This document shows positions 27,416 to 36,257 of a DNA stretch of 40,465 nucleotides, piece by piece; positions within the stretch are counted from its first letter, which is position 1; each line of letters starts with the position of its first letter. The stretch comes from an uncultured Gammaproteobacteria bacterium. GTDB lineage: Bacteria > Pseudomonadota > Gammaproteobacteria > PS1 > Pseudothioglobaceae. The position numbers and the translations under genes were made by a program. Under the pieces are notes generated by a model. The model saw nothing but the letters and a program-made list of their open reading frames with translations, was not told the DNA's origin and ran no database searches. The stretch lies in the NCBI GenBank assembly GCA_913057955.1, contig CAJXOB010000009.1:1-40465 (forward strand), written 5' to 3'.

Positions 27416-28474
27416 TTATTTGACTCGAAGTTCAGTTTTAGGATCAAAAAACAAAGCTGAAGTGGTGTTTGCCTCTATTCCAACCTTTGACCCTGTTATT
27501 GGTAATTTGTTCTCTCTTGACTCTAGAACAACTCTTTCGCCATCTGGAGTTTTCAAGTAAACATATGAAATGTCTCCAAGCGCTTCAGTAAACTCAACTT
27601 CAAGATCTCCGGACTTAGCAAGTTTTAAATGTTGCGGCCTTAATCCAACAATCAGTTCGGTCATAGATGAGGTGATCGATTTACTTACTTTGAGTTTTGA
27701 GGAGTTAAGATTTGGCATTGATAATTTTGAATCAACAATACTACCTTTTAAAAAATTGATAGTTGGTGAGCCAATAAAGCCGGCAACAAAAATATTTTGA
27801 GGGTCTTCATATAACTCTAAAGGTCTACCTACTTGTTGAATTAAGCCTTCTTTAAGAACGACTATTTTATCTGCAAGTGTCATAGCCTCTACTTGGTCAT
27901 GAGTAACATAAATGATAGTAGTCCCTAGCTCACGATGAAGGCGAGAAATTTCAACACGCATTTCAACCCTAAGCTCAGCATCAAGATTGGATAAAGGTTC
28001 GTCAAATAAAAATACTTCTGGTCCTCTTACAATAGATCTCCCAATAGCGACTCTTTGCCTTTGTCCGCCTGACAAAGTTTTAGGCTTCCTATCCAAGTAA
28101 TCCTCAAGGTGAAGAATACTCGCTGCATCATTAACTTTTTTATCAATTTCATCAGAAGGAACTTTTGTCATTTTAAGACCAAAGCCCATATTTTCTCGAA
28201 CTGTCATGTGGGGGTATAGTGCATAAGATTGAAAAACCATTGCAATCCCTCTATCCGCTGGATGCATGGTAGTGACGTCTTTTTCACCAATATAAATTTG
28301 ACCACTTGTGACCTCTTCAAGACCAGAGATCATTCTAAGTAATGTTGATTTTCCGCAACCTGATGGCCCAACAAATACACAAAATTCACCATCCTCGATT
28401 TCTAAATCAATTCCATGAATAACCTCTACTTTGTCGTATTTTTTTGTTGCTTTGGAAATTTTTAAAGATGCCAT
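27416..28474 (-). CDS. Sugar ABC transporter ATPase (UgpC/MsmK/MalK type)
   Basis: The 352-residue protein has Walker A G-P-S-G-C-G-K-S-T at 36-44, Q-loop V-F-Q-S-Y-A-L-Y-P-H-M-T-V, signature L-S-G-G-Q-R-Q-R-V-A, Walker B V-F-L-F-D-E-P-L-S-N-L-D-A and a C-terminal OB-fold (TOBE) domain from about 240. It is the expected motor for the two permeases at 16804-18542, which have no ATPase gene next to them. It lies 22 bases downstream of iclR on the same strand and ends tail to tail with the GH42 gene, with 10 bases between stops and no clear terminator. Confidence 0.92.
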   Translation of the reverse strand: MASLKISKATKKYDKVEVIHGIDLEIEDGEFCVFVGPSGCGKSTLLRMISGLEEVTSGQIYIGEKDVTTMHPADRGIAMVFQSYALYPHMTVRENMGFGLKMTKVPSDEIDKKVNDAASILHLEDYLDRKPKTLSGGQRQRVAIGRSIVRGPEVFLFDEPLSNLDAELRVEMRVEISRLHRELGTTIIYVTHDQVEAMTLADKIVVLKEGLIQQVGRPLELYEDPQNIFVAGFIGSPTINFLKGSIVDSKLSMPNLNSSKLKVSKSITSSMTELIVGLRPQHLKLAKSGDLEVEFTEALGDISYVYLKTPDGERVVLESRENKLPITGSKVGIEANTTSALFFDPKTELRVK

Positions 28475-28496
28475 ATCAGCGGTGTCCTTATATTAA

Positions 28497-29285
28497 TTAG
28501 TTGTGTTGTTCGGGAAAATTCCACGCTCCGGCTTCTTTTCCGATTAATTTTGAAGTCTCGAGTAATTGAGGCTTGTACTCTTCAAGGCTCTCAAGGCTAT
28601 GTATGTCAATTGAGCTGGTAATAGATAGCCCGCCAATTACTCTCCCCTTTACAGAAAGAATAGGGGATGAGATACAAATAATTTTTGCTTCATGTTCTTG
28701 CTTGTCAAAAGATATTCCTTGTTTTTTTATTATAGCTAATTCTTTGCGAAGCTCTTTTTCTGAAGTGATTGTAAAGTCGGTATATTTAAAGAATGCTTGT
28801 TTAGAAATAACTCTACTTAGCTCATCCTCGTCTAAAAATGCCATCATTGCTTTACCCACACCTGTGCAGTATGCAGGCCCAACTTTACCAGCTTGAGAGT
28901 ACATCTCAATCGGTGAGCTAGGATTTCTTTTATCAACATAAAGGACTTGACCGTTATCAAGCTGTGCCAAGTGAACAGTTTCACTAACTTTGTCAGATAG
29001 CTCGTCAATAAATGGAAGTGCTATTGGCGCCAGTGAGCTTTGAAGCCAGGCTGCATGAGCCATTCGAACTAACTTTAACCCAAGTTTATAGGTTTGCTCT
29101 TCTGCGTTATAACTCAGCATATCTTGATTAAGGAGAGTTTGAAGGAGTCTATATAGGGTTGCCTTAGGATACTTGCTAGTCTTTAGAAGGCTTGAAAAAC
29201 GTACTGGTGAACCGATTTCTGCAACCTCATTAAGAACATCTAATGCCTTGCCAACTGTTCCATCCCCTCGTTTTTCTGTAGCCAT
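28497..29285 (-). CDS. IclR-family transcriptional regulator
   Basis: A 262-residue protein with an N-terminal winged helix (V-G-K-A-L-D-V-L-N-E-V-A, K-Y-P-K-A-T-L-Y-R-L-L-Q-T-L) and a C-terminal effector domain (V-H-L-A-Q-L-D-N-G-Q-V-L-Y-V-D-K, A-Y-C-T-G-V-G-K-A-M-M-A-F-L, G-G-L-S-I-T). It precedes the transporter ATPase gene on the minus strand and is divergent from glpD. A 25-base palindrome in the divergent spacer, partly copied before the sugar operon, is its likely binding site. I infer control of sugar uptake, galactoside breakdown and glycerol use by one effector, possibly galactonate, KDGal or a galactosyl-glycerol; the sequence does not show which. Confidence 0.92.
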   Translation of the reverse strand: MATEKRGDGTVGKALDVLNEVAEIGSPVRFSSLLKTSKYPKATLYRLLQTLLNQDMLSYNAEEQTYKLGLKLVRMAHAAWLQSSLAPIALPFIDELSDKVSETVHLAQLDNGQVLYVDKRNPSSPIEMYSQAGKVGPAYCTGVGKAMMAFLDEDELSRVISKQAFFKYTDFTITSEKELRKELAIIKKQGISFDKQEHEAKIICISSPILSVKGRVIGGLSITSSIDIHSLESLEEYKPQLLETSKLIGKEAGAWNFPEQHN

Positions 29286-29402
29286 GTTTTTCTATATATT
29301 TTATTAAATTATTATTACTTGAATGATATGTTATATATGATTAACAGGTCATTTAGCGTTTTAATTTTAGCAGATAATGTATACTATTTTGAATAAGTTT
29401 AC

Positions 29403-29427
29403 AATAGTAGAACTAAGTTCCACTATT
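29403..29427. promoter_or_regulatory. Palindromic IclR-type operator between iclR and glpD
   Basis: Half-site AATAGTAGAACT, one central base, half-site AGTTCCACTATT: a 25-base palindrome with one mismatched pair. It lies 118 bases before iclR and 33 bases before glpD in the 174-base divergent spacer 29286-29459. The right half, with two more bases, recurs exactly at 15329-15342. The TGGAA core is similar to known IclR-family sites. Confidence 0.7.
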
Positions 29428-29459
29428 TGGAAAAAGTTACTAAATAAAATAGAATTTCA

Positions 29460-30956
29460 ATGAATAAAATTTACGATATTTTTATTGTCGGTGGTGGTAT
29501 TAATGGGTGTGGCATTGCTAGAGACGCTGCAAGTAGAGGTTATAGCGTAAATCTTGCTGAAAAAAATGATCTATCAAGTGGCACATCATCGGCTTCATCA
29601 AAGTTAATTCATGGTGGATTACGATACCTTGAAAATTATGAGTTCCTACTTGTAAGAAAAGCGCTAAAGGAGCGCGATACATTGCTTAGTATTGCTCCAC
29701 ATATTGTTAAAGAGTCTAGAATAATTTTACCTCATCATAAAGGGCTTCGACCAGCATGGATGCTGAAATTAGGGTTGATGCTTTATGACAGTCTTTACTT
29801 CTCAAAGTTTATTAAGCGCTCAAGACCAATTGATATTTTATCTCATGAATCTAAAGGAGTCTTGTTAGACTCTTATTCAAAAGGTTTTGAGTATTCAGAT
29901 TGCACAGCTGATGACTCCAGGCTTACCATTCTTAATGCAGTAGATGCTAAAAAATTTGGCGCTCATATCTCCACTAGAACTTTTGTTAATAAAATAGAAC
30001 AAATTGATAATATTTGGGAAATTCAAACGACAAATTCTTTAACAGGAGAAAGTCAGACTGTTAAAGCTAAAGTTGTTATAAATGCAACTGGCCCATGGGT
30101 AGATACTTTTCTAAAAGACAGTTATCAAAAATCAAGTGCTAATAATATTAGACTGGTTAAAGGTAGCCATGTCGTTCTAAAAAAGATATTTAATCATAGC
30201 TACTCATATATCTTTCAAAATGCTGATGGCCGAATATTCTTTGCAATCCCATGGGAGGGAGAGTTTACATTTATAGGCACAACTGACGTTGATTTCAATG
30301 AAGACATTGATGACATTTCAGCTTCAGAGGCTGAGATTAGCTACATCATTGAATCGGCAAATGAGTATTTTAATAATAAAATATCTAGAGGTGATGTTGT
30401 TAGTAGCTGGAGTGGCGTTCGCCCATTATTTGAAAATGGCAACCAAAAGGCTCAGAAAGTATCACGTGATTATGTCATTCGAGAGGATAGTCAAATTGAC
30501 GATAGCGCACTAGTTAATGTTTTCGGAGGCAAGCTTACAACTTTTAGACAGCTCTCAGAGGACGTTGTCGACCTAATTGGATCAATCATTGGTCAAAAAA
30601 AACCATCATCCACAAGTAAAAATCATTTACCAGGCGGCAACTTTAAAGCAATTGATAAAGAAGCTCTAATTCATGACCTGAGTAAAAAGTATGATTATCT
30701 GGATTTAGACTATCTTGAGCGTCTTTATAATTTGTATGGTACAAGGGCAGAGTTAGTTTTAAGCAAGGTTTTTACGATTGACGATCTAGGGCTTAATTTT
30801 GGTAAAAGTTTGTACCAAGTAGAGGTTGATTATTTAATGCAAGAGGAGTTTGCCCTCTTCCCAGAAGACATAACTGAGAGACGCACAAAGCTTTATTTAT
30901 TTTTAAATGAAAATAATTTAAAAGAGTTGGGTAAATATATGGAAAAAAATAGGTAA
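29460..30956 (+). CDS. glpD: Glycerol-3-phosphate dehydrogenase (FAD, respiratory)
   Basis: This 498-residue flavoprotein starts Y-D-I-F-I-V-G-G-G-I-N-G-C-G-I-A-R-D-A-A, the FAD-binding Rossmann motif, followed by L-S-S-G-T-S-S-A-S-S-K-L-I-H-G-G-L-R-Y-L-E of GlpD. Later blocks N-A-T-G-P-W-V-D and G-G-K-L-T-T-F-R also match. It oxidises glycerol 3-phosphate to dihydroxyacetone phosphate at the inner membrane and reduces quinone. No clear Shine-Dalgarno precedes the ATG. It is divergent from iclR with the palindromic operator 33 bases upstream, and is followed by glpK, so it is tied to the galactoside regulon. Confidence 0.95.
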   Translation: MNKIYDIFIVGGGINGCGIARDAASRGYSVNLAEKNDLSSGTSSASSKLIHGGLRYLENYEFLLVRKALKERDTLLSIAPHIVKESRIILPHHKGLRPAWMLKLGLMLYDSLYFSKFIKRSRPIDILSHESKGVLLDSYSKGFEYSDCTADDSRLTILNAVDAKKFGAHISTRTFVNKIEQIDNIWEIQTTNSLTGESQTVKAKVVINATGPWVDTFLKDSYQKSSANNIRLVKGSHVVLKKIFNHSYSYIFQNADGRIFFAIPWEGEFTFIGTTDVDFNEDIDDISASEAEISYIIESANEYFNNKISRGDVVSSWSGVRPLFENGNQKAQKVSRDYVIREDSQIDDSALVNVFGGKLTTFRQLSEDVVDLIGSIIGQKKPSSTSKNHLPGGNFKAIDKEALIHDLSKKYDYLDLDYLERLYNLYGTRAELVLSKVFTIDDLGLNFGKSLYQVEVDYLMQEEFALFPEDITERRTKLYLFLNENNLKELGKYMEKNR

Positions 30957-31008
30957 TATTTACAAATAGTTAATTGATTATTAAGAATATAAATAGAGTG
31001 AAAACAAT

Positions 31009-32508
31009 ATGACAAATTCTAAAAAATATATATTATCTATTGATCAAGGTACAACGTCATCTAGAGGTATTTTATTTGACTCAGAGTATCAAATTGCAGC
31101 CATAGGCCAAAAAGAATTTACTCAATTTTTTCCAAATTCAGGGTGGGTTGAGCATGACCCGGAAGAGATTTGGCTTTCAACTCTTGAGAGTTGCAATATT
31201 GCCATCAAAGAGGCCAAAATAGAGCCCAATCAAATCATCTCTATAGGAATTACTAATCAGCGTGAAACAACGGTTGTTTGGGATAAAGAAACAGGTAAGC
31301 CAATATACAATGCCATAGTTTGGCAAGACAGGAGAACCTCAGATCAATGTAAAGATTTGCGAGAGCAAGGCCATGAGGCTAGAGTTACTAAAAAGACTGG
31401 CCTATTGCTTGATCCATATTTTTGCGCTACTAAAATTGCTTGGATTCTTGATAATGTTGAGGGTGCAAGAGATAAAGCAAATGAAGGTAAGTTAGCTTTT
31501 GGAACGATTGATAGTTTTCTATTGTGGCGATTAAGCGATAAAAAAGTTCACGCAACTGATGCTACTAACGCCTCTAGAACTCTTTTATACAATATTCATG
31601 AAGGGTGCTGGGATGAGGATTTACTAAAGCTTTTTAATATTCCTAAATCAATGCTATCAATGGTTTGTGATAGTGCGGCAAACTTTGGCAAGGCTCACAA
31701 GTCTTTTTTCGGATCTGAAATACCTATTTCTAGTTTAATTGGTGATCAGCCTTCCGCTCTTGTTGGTCAGGCATGCTTTGAACCAGGAATGGTTAAATCG
31801 ACCTATGGAACCGGATGTTTTGTTTTAATAAATACTGGAGACAATCCAGTTCAATCAAAAAATAAATTACTAACAACTATCGCCTTTCAAATTAACAATA
31901 AGCCTTGCTATGCGCTTGAGGGATCAATATTTGTTGCAGGTGCGGCTATTCAATGGCTTCGTGATGACCTAAAATTCATAGAGTCAGCTGAAGAATCAGA
32001 GCAGCTTGCGATTCAAGCCGACCCGAACCAAGAGGTTTATTTGGTTCCTGCATTTGTAGGATTGGGGGCTCCGTATTGGGATCCTGATTGTAGAGGAGCG
32101 CTATATGGCCTTACAAGAAGCACGGGGCCTGCTGAGATTACAAAAGCAGCGCTAGAGTCGGTGTGTTATCAGACGTCAGATCTTCTGACAGCAATTACGA
32201 AAGATTTGAGTGAAAATGAATTAACTACTATTAGGGTAGATGGCGGTATGGCTGCATCAAATTGGACCATGCAGATGCTTTCAGATCTTCTTAATTTGCC
32301 AGTTGATAGACCAAAAAACCTAGAGACAACTGCTCTGGGCGCGGCATATTTAGCGGGAATGCAGGTAGGTTTTTATCCTCAAATTGATGAGTTTTCTAAG
32401 TCATGGAAATCTGAAAGCCAATTTAATTCACAAATGCCTGAAGATGAGAGGCAAAAAAAACTTTCTGGATGGAAGGATGCAGTAAATCGAACTCTGTCCA
32501 CTAAGTAA
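31009..32508 (+). CDS. glpK: Glycerol kinase
   Basis: A 499-residue FGGY kinase, the usual GlpK length. [38 protein letters not shown] and Y-G-T-G-C-F are GlpK signatures; D-G-G-M-A-A-S-N and [10 protein letters not shown] lie in the C-terminal domain. It phosphorylates glycerol in the cytoplasm for GlpD. It lies 52 bases after glpD. No glycerol facilitator gene or glycerol-phosphate porter is adjacent, which fits glycerol being released inside the cell from an imported glycoside. Confidence 0.96.
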   Translation: MTNSKKYILSIDQGTTSSRGILFDSEYQIAAIGQKEFTQFFPNSGWVEHDPEEIWLSTLESCNIAIKEAKIEPNQIISIGITNQRETTVVWDKETGKPIYNAIVWQDRRTSDQCKDLREQGHEARVTKKTGLLLDPYFCATKIAWILDNVEGARDKANEGKLAFGTIDSFLLWRLSDKKVHATDATNASRTLLYNIHEGCWDEDLLKLFNIPKSMLSMVCDSAANFGKAHKSFFGSEIPISSLIGDQPSALVGQACFEPGMVKSTYGTGCFVLINTGDNPVQSKNKLLTTIAFQINNKPCYALEGSIFVAGAAIQWLRDDLKFIESAEESEQLAIQADPNQEVYLVPAFVGLGAPYWDPDCRGALYGLTRSTGPAEITKAALESVCYQTSDLLTAITKDLSENELTTIRVDGGMAASNWTMQMLSDLLNLPVDRPKNLETTALGAAYLAGMQVGFYPQIDEFSKSWKSESQFNSQMPEDERQKKLSGWKDAVNRTLSTK

Positions 32509-32554
32509 TTAAAATATAATCAACATACTATTTATTTTGAATTCTTAGATTAGT

Positions 32555-33919
32555 ATGACTGAAACAAATCAAACAACTATTTGGATGAAAAATCCATTAG
32601 CTATCTTTGCAGAAAATAGTGATGGTGGAGTTGTCATTAAAGGTCAAAAAATTATTGAATTGGTTCCTCTAGGGGGCTCCCCTATATCGAACATAGATGA
32701 AACCTATGATGCAAGTGATAGTGTTATTCTTCCTGGATTAATTAATACGCATCACCACTTTTATCAAACCCTTACTCGCGCTTACCCTGAGGCCCTAAAC
32801 AAAGAGCTTTTTCCTTGGCTCAAAAGTCTTTATAAGGTTTGGGCTCATATTCAGCCCGATATGCTCGCTGTCTCTACAGAGCTCGCTCTGTCTGAACTTC
32901 TTCTTTCTGGCTGCACTACCGCGAGTGATCATCATTACTTGTTTCCAAGCCAACTTGAAAATGCTATCGATATACAGGCTGAAGAGGCTCAAAAGCTCGG
33001 TATGCGTGTTGTTTTAACGAGAGGCTCTATGAGTCTTGGAGAAAAAGATGGTGGCCTTCCACCGCAATCTGTTGTTCAGACCAAAGAGCAGATACTAAGT
33101 GATAGTGAGCGACTCATTAAAACATACCACGACAGTCAAGAAGGCGCAATGACTCAAATTGCACTAGCGCCTTGTTCACCTTTCTCGGTGACTACTGACC
33201 TGATGATAGAGACTGCAGCGCTTGCTGAGCAGTATGACGTTCGTTTGCATACTCATTTGGCAGAGACGATAGATGAGGAAAAATTTTGTTTAGAGAAGTT
33301 CGGCTTAAGGACTGTGGACTATCTCGAGAGTGTTGGTTGGCTGTCAGATCGAACTTGGCTTGCACATGGAATACACTTTAATAAAGAAGAAATAAAAAAA
33401 CTAGGCCGATCTGGAGTCGGCATTTGTCATTGTCCGAGCTCCAACATGATGTTGGCGTCTGGTATTTGTCACAGCCTTGAACTTGAAGAGGCGGGCTCTA
33501 TTATTGGACTCGGCGTCGACGGCTCTGCATCTAACGATGGCTCTAATATGATTGCTGAACTTAGACAAGCAATGTACTTGCAGCGTTTGCGCTATGGCGC
33601 TTCCAAGATTACCCATCAAAAGGCCTATAGCTGGGCTACTAAAGGCTCAGCTGCGCTTTTAGGTAGGTCTGATATTGGTGAAATTGCAGTCGGAAAACAG
33701 GCAGACTTAGCTTTGTTTAAATTAGATGAACTTAGATTTTCAGGTAGTCATGACTCTTTAGCAGCGTTACTTCTGTGCGGCGCTCAAAAAGCAGATAGAG
33801 TTATGATTGCTGGTCAGTGGAAAGTTATGGATGGAAAAATTATTGGGCAAGATGAGTCTGAATTAATCAGTCGCCATAGCAATGCAGCAAAAAAATTACG
33901 CCAATTAGCTAACGCATAA
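32555..33919 (+). CDS. 8-oxoguanine deaminase
   Basis: The 454-residue amidohydrolase closely matches the PA0142-type enzymes of Pseudomonas: W-M-K-N-P-L-A-I-F near the start, L-P-G-L-I-N-T-H-H-H-F-Y-Q-T-L-T-R-A, the S-G-C-T-T-A-S-D-H-H-Y-L-F-P block, R-L-H-T-H-L-A-E-T, L-A-H-G-I-H-F and G-V-D-G-S-A-S-N-D. These distinguish it from chlorohydrolases and from GuaD. It converts free 8-oxoguanine to urate, a substrate for the PuuD pathway in the left part of the window. It is 46 bases after glpK and may share its transcript; no promoter or terminator is obvious. An isocytosine-type or related substrate cannot be excluded. Confidence 0.88.
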   Translation: MTETNQTTIWMKNPLAIFAENSDGGVVIKGQKIIELVPLGGSPISNIDETYDASDSVILPGLINTHHHFYQTLTRAYPEALNKELFPWLKSLYKVWAHIQPDMLAVSTELALSELLLSGCTTASDHHYLFPSQLENAIDIQAEEAQKLGMRVVLTRGSMSLGEKDGGLPPQSVVQTKEQILSDSERLIKTYHDSQEGAMTQIALAPCSPFSVTTDLMIETAALAEQYDVRLHTHLAETIDEEKFCLEKFGLRTVDYLESVGWLSDRTWLAHGIHFNKEEIKKLGRSGVGICHCPSSNMMLASGICHSLELEEAGSIIGLGVDGSASNDGSNMIAELRQAMYLQRLRYGASKITHQKAYSWATKGSAALLGRSDIGEIAVGKQADLALFKLDELRFSGSHDSLAALLLCGAQKADRVMIAGQWKVMDGKIIGQDESELISRHSNAAKKLRQLANA

Positions 33920-33938
33920 TTTTTTCTTAATACTATCA

Positions 33939-33967
33939 TTGACTTGCACTATTAGTTAATTTATAAT
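33939..33967 (+). promoter_or_regulatory. Sigma-70-type promoter of umuDC
   Basis: TTGACT at 33939-33944 and TATAAT at 33962-33967 are separated by 17 bases, a near-consensus pair, 36 bases before the umuD ATG. It is the best promoter by eye in the window. Confidence 0.75.
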
Positions 33968-33979
33968 TCAAACTTGAAT
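33966..33979. promoter_or_regulatory. Palindrome at the umuDC start site, possible SOS operator
   Basis: ATTCAA-AC-TTGAAT is a perfect 6+6 inverted repeat overlapping the last two bases of the -10 box and the expected transcription start. It differs from the gammaproteobacterial LexA box (CTG-N10-CAG), which I do not find here, so it may be a lineage-specific LexA or UmuD-like repressor site. Confidence 0.4.
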
Positions 33980-34003
33980 ATTGTTACATAAATCAAGTTA
34001 GTT

Positions 34004-34585
34004 ATGAATACACCCAGTCATGGAGGCGCTCGAAAGGGCGCTGGTCGTAAAAAAAATTCAGGTAGCTTTAAAGAAGAAACCAAAGTTATTAGGGTTCCTA
34101 TAAGCCTTGTGGATTCTCTTATTCCTACGATTGAAGTTTATAAGTCTCAAGTTAAATCTAAGGTAGAAGTCTTTTTAACTAAAGACAATCCAACAGAGCT
34201 TTCGATTCCAATTTTTACTTCTCGAGTGCAGGCGGGATTCCCTTCCCCAGCAGACGATCATTTGGAGGACGCGCTTGATTTGAATACACATCTTATTCAT
34301 CACAAGGAGGCTACTTTTTTTGTGAAAGCACAGGGAGATTCAATGTTAGGTGCTGGAATCCAGCAGGGCGACATACTAATCGTTGACAAGTCTTTGAGCG
34401 CTAAAAGCGGAAAGATAGTCATCGCAGTTGTTGATGGCGAGTTCACTGTTAAGCGCCTACACAAATACAAAGGAAACATAACTCTTAAAGCTGAAAATCC
34501 TGATTTTGAAGATATTAAAATTGGAGGCACTGATGAACTTATTATATGGGGCGTTGTAACCTCAGTGATACATCAGTATGAATAA
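34004..34585 (+). CDS. umuD: UmuD-like, self-cleaving SOS mutagenesis protein with long N-terminus
   Basis: A 193-residue S24 peptidase-family protein; E. coli UmuD has 139. The catalytic pair is S113 (G-D-S-M-L) and K150 (T-V-K-R-L), 37 residues apart as in E. coli (S60, K97), and the A77-G78 bond in V-Q-A-G-F-P-S-P sits 36 residues before the Ser, at the position of the UmuD cleavage site. The extra N-terminus of about 53 residues starts with the basic [12 protein letters not shown] and could bind DNA. After RecA-stimulated cleavage UmuD' joins UmuC to form polymerase V. The stop overlaps the umuC start by 8 bases. Confidence 0.9.
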   Translation: MNTPSHGGARKGAGRKKNSGSFKEETKVIRVPISLVDSLIPTIEVYKSQVKSKVEVFLTKDNPTELSIPIFTSRVQAGFPSPADDHLEDALDLNTHLIHHKEATFFVKAQGDSMLGAGIQQGDILIVDKSLSAKSGKIVIAVVDGEFTVKRLHKYKGNITLKAENPDFEDIKIGGTDELIIWGVVTSVIHQYE

Positions 34586-35858
34586 ACCAGTTAAGTTCGC
34601 GTTGGTTGACTGTAATAATTTTTATGCCTCTTGTGAGAGAGTTTTTGAGCCAAAGCTAGAAGGTAGACCAATTGTTGTTCTTTCTAATAATGATGGATGC
34701 ATTATCGCGCGCTCTAACGAAGCCAAGGCATTGGGCATTAAGATGGGCTCTCCTTACTTTAAAGTAAGGAATTTAATTGCTAGGAATAGCGTTGCAGTAA
34801 AGTCTTCAAACTACCCTTTGTATGGAGACATGTCGTCAAGAGTAATGAAGGTTATTGGTCAGTATTCACCTATCCAAGAGGTGTATTCTATTGACGAGAG
34901 TTTTATAGATTTGGCGGGGCTTCCTTTTAATTTGATGGCTCATATGCAATCTCTAAGAGTTCGAGTTAAAAGCTGGACGGGGGTTCCGGTTTGTATTGGT
35001 ATGGGCCGCACTAAAGTTCTGGCAAAGCTTGCGAACCGTATTGCTAAAAAATATTCAAAATTTAATGGCGTTTTCGATATAGACGAGCTGCCCTATGAAA
35101 GGTATTGTAAGTTGTTACAATCCGTTGAAGTAGGAGACTTATGGGGAATAGGCAGGCAGAGCGCTAAAAAGCTTAATCGCATTGGGATTCAAACTAGCTG
35201 TGATTTTTATCAGGCAGACGTTGGCGTTATTGAAACCCTTTTGGGCGTTAATGGCAAAAAAATTTATCAAGAGCTTCGTGGCAACCCGTGTATTCCTATT
35301 GAGTTGATCCCTCCAACAAGGCAGCAGATTGTCTCCTCTCGCTCTTTTGGGGTTGATTTAAGCGACTTTGATGAATTAAACCAAGCTTTAACTGCCCTTA
35401 CTAGAAAGGCTGTCAATAAGCTTAATAATCACAAGCTTGCAATGACAACTATGACTGTCTTTATTTATACCAACCCCCATAAAAAAGATAAGCCCCATGC
35501 ATACCTATCAAAAACTGTAGGAATGCCAATTGCTATTGAGGATGAGTCTCAAATTATTCCATTGGCATCTCAAATATTAAGACTTATCTATAAACCTGGT
35601 TATTCCTTTAATAAAGGAGGTGTGGTATTGAGCAACTTAACCAAAAACTATCGACAGCAAGATCTTTTTTCAATAAATCAAAATAGTCAATCACAAGTAT
35701 TGGCTCGTAAAAAATCTGATGCTATAAAGGGTGTTAATGAAAGATTTAACGAATCAATTAAGTATGCCAGTGAGGTGGGCAATGACAGGTGGCTGCCAAG
35801 AGCCGATTTTAGATCAAACAGATACACAACAAGCTGGAGTGAATTGTTAAAAATTTAA
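34578..35858 (+). CDS. umuC: DNA polymerase V catalytic subunit
   Basis: This 426-residue Y-family polymerase has [17 protein letters not shown] (catalytic D11), [18 protein letters not shown], and S-I-D-E-S-F-I-D with D106 and E107. [16 protein letters not shown] and D-L-W-G-I-G-R follow in the palm and thumb, with the little-finger domain and the C-terminal DUF4113-type tail ending [19 protein letters not shown]. Length and motifs indicate an intact gene. It performs translesion synthesis with UmuD'. Confidence 0.95.
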   Translation: MNKPVKFALVDCNNFYASCERVFEPKLEGRPIVVLSNNDGCIIARSNEAKALGIKMGSPYFKVRNLIARNSVAVKSSNYPLYGDMSSRVMKVIGQYSPIQEVYSIDESFIDLAGLPFNLMAHMQSLRVRVKSWTGVPVCIGMGRTKVLAKLANRIAKKYSKFNGVFDIDELPYERYCKLLQSVEVGDLWGIGRQSAKKLNRIGIQTSCDFYQADVGVIETLLGVNGKKIYQELRGNPCIPIELIPPTRQQIVSSRSFGVDLSDFDELNQALTALTRKAVNKLNNHKLAMTTMTVFIYTNPHKKDKPHAYLSKTVGMPIAIEDESQIIPLASQILRLIYKPGYSFNKGGVVLSNLTKNYRQQDLFSINQNSQSQVLARKKSDAIKGVNERFNESIKYASEVGNDRWLPRADFRSNRYTTSWSELLKI

Positions 35859-35885
35859 GGCCCACAAGCAATCTTTTAAATTTTT
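35849..35885 (+). terminator. Weak AT-rich hairpin at the end of umuC
   Basis: AAAAATTTAA (35849-35858) is the exact complement of TTAAATTTTT (35876-35885) across a 17-base loop, and the right arm ends in five T. The left arm overlaps the end of umuC. The all-AT stem makes it a weak candidate. Confidence 0.35.
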
Positions 35886-35947
35886 ATTAATGCAGTAATG
35901 ATATATATTAGAATATAAATTGCTTTTAATAATAAGGAGAAAATAAA

Positions 35948-36232
35948 ATGGTACGTATGTTAATGACAATTAATATTTCTAAGGGATGGGAGACTTGGTC
36001 AGAAATGGCAAAAAGCCTCGAACCTCAGATGAATGAACAAGGCGCAAAAATAATTTGGGCAGGAGCAAACCCAGATGAAACGGCGGCCTATCTGTTGGTT
36101 GAAATGAAAGATCCATCATATGTAAAATCATTTGGTGAACGCCCTGACATTGTAGCAATAAGGGAAGAAGGGGGCGCAGACGTTGCATCAACAACCCCTT
36201 TGGCACAAATAGATAAATACTACTTAGGGTAA
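35948..36232 (+). CDS. Small protein of unknown function, possible ferredoxin-like fold
   Basis: The 94-residue protein begins M-V-R-M-L-M-T-I-N-I-S-K-G-W-E-T-W-S-E-M-A-K-S-L and continues with G-A-K-I-I-W-A-G-A-N-P-D-E-T-A-A-Y-L-L-V-E-M-K-D-P, an alternating strand-helix-strand-strand-helix pattern like small dimeric alpha-beta barrel proteins (a DUF3764-like resemblance is a guess). No signal peptide, membrane segment or metal motif is visible. AAGGAG six to eight bases before ATG is a good ribosome binding site, and a terminator follows, so it is a separate, single-gene unit. I do not recognise a function. Confidence 0.75.
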   Translation: MVRMLMTINISKGWETWSEMAKSLEPQMNEQGAKIIWAGANPDETAAYLLVEMKDPSYVKSFGERPDIVAIREEGGADVASTTPLAQIDKYYLG

Positions 36233-36257
36233 TATTTTCCCTATAAGCGCAATAGAG

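Noticed and set aside
33920-34003. Canonical E. coli-type LexA box before umuD
   Set aside because: No CTG-N10-CAG sequence is present; only the ATTCAA-AC-TTGAAT palindrome is seen.
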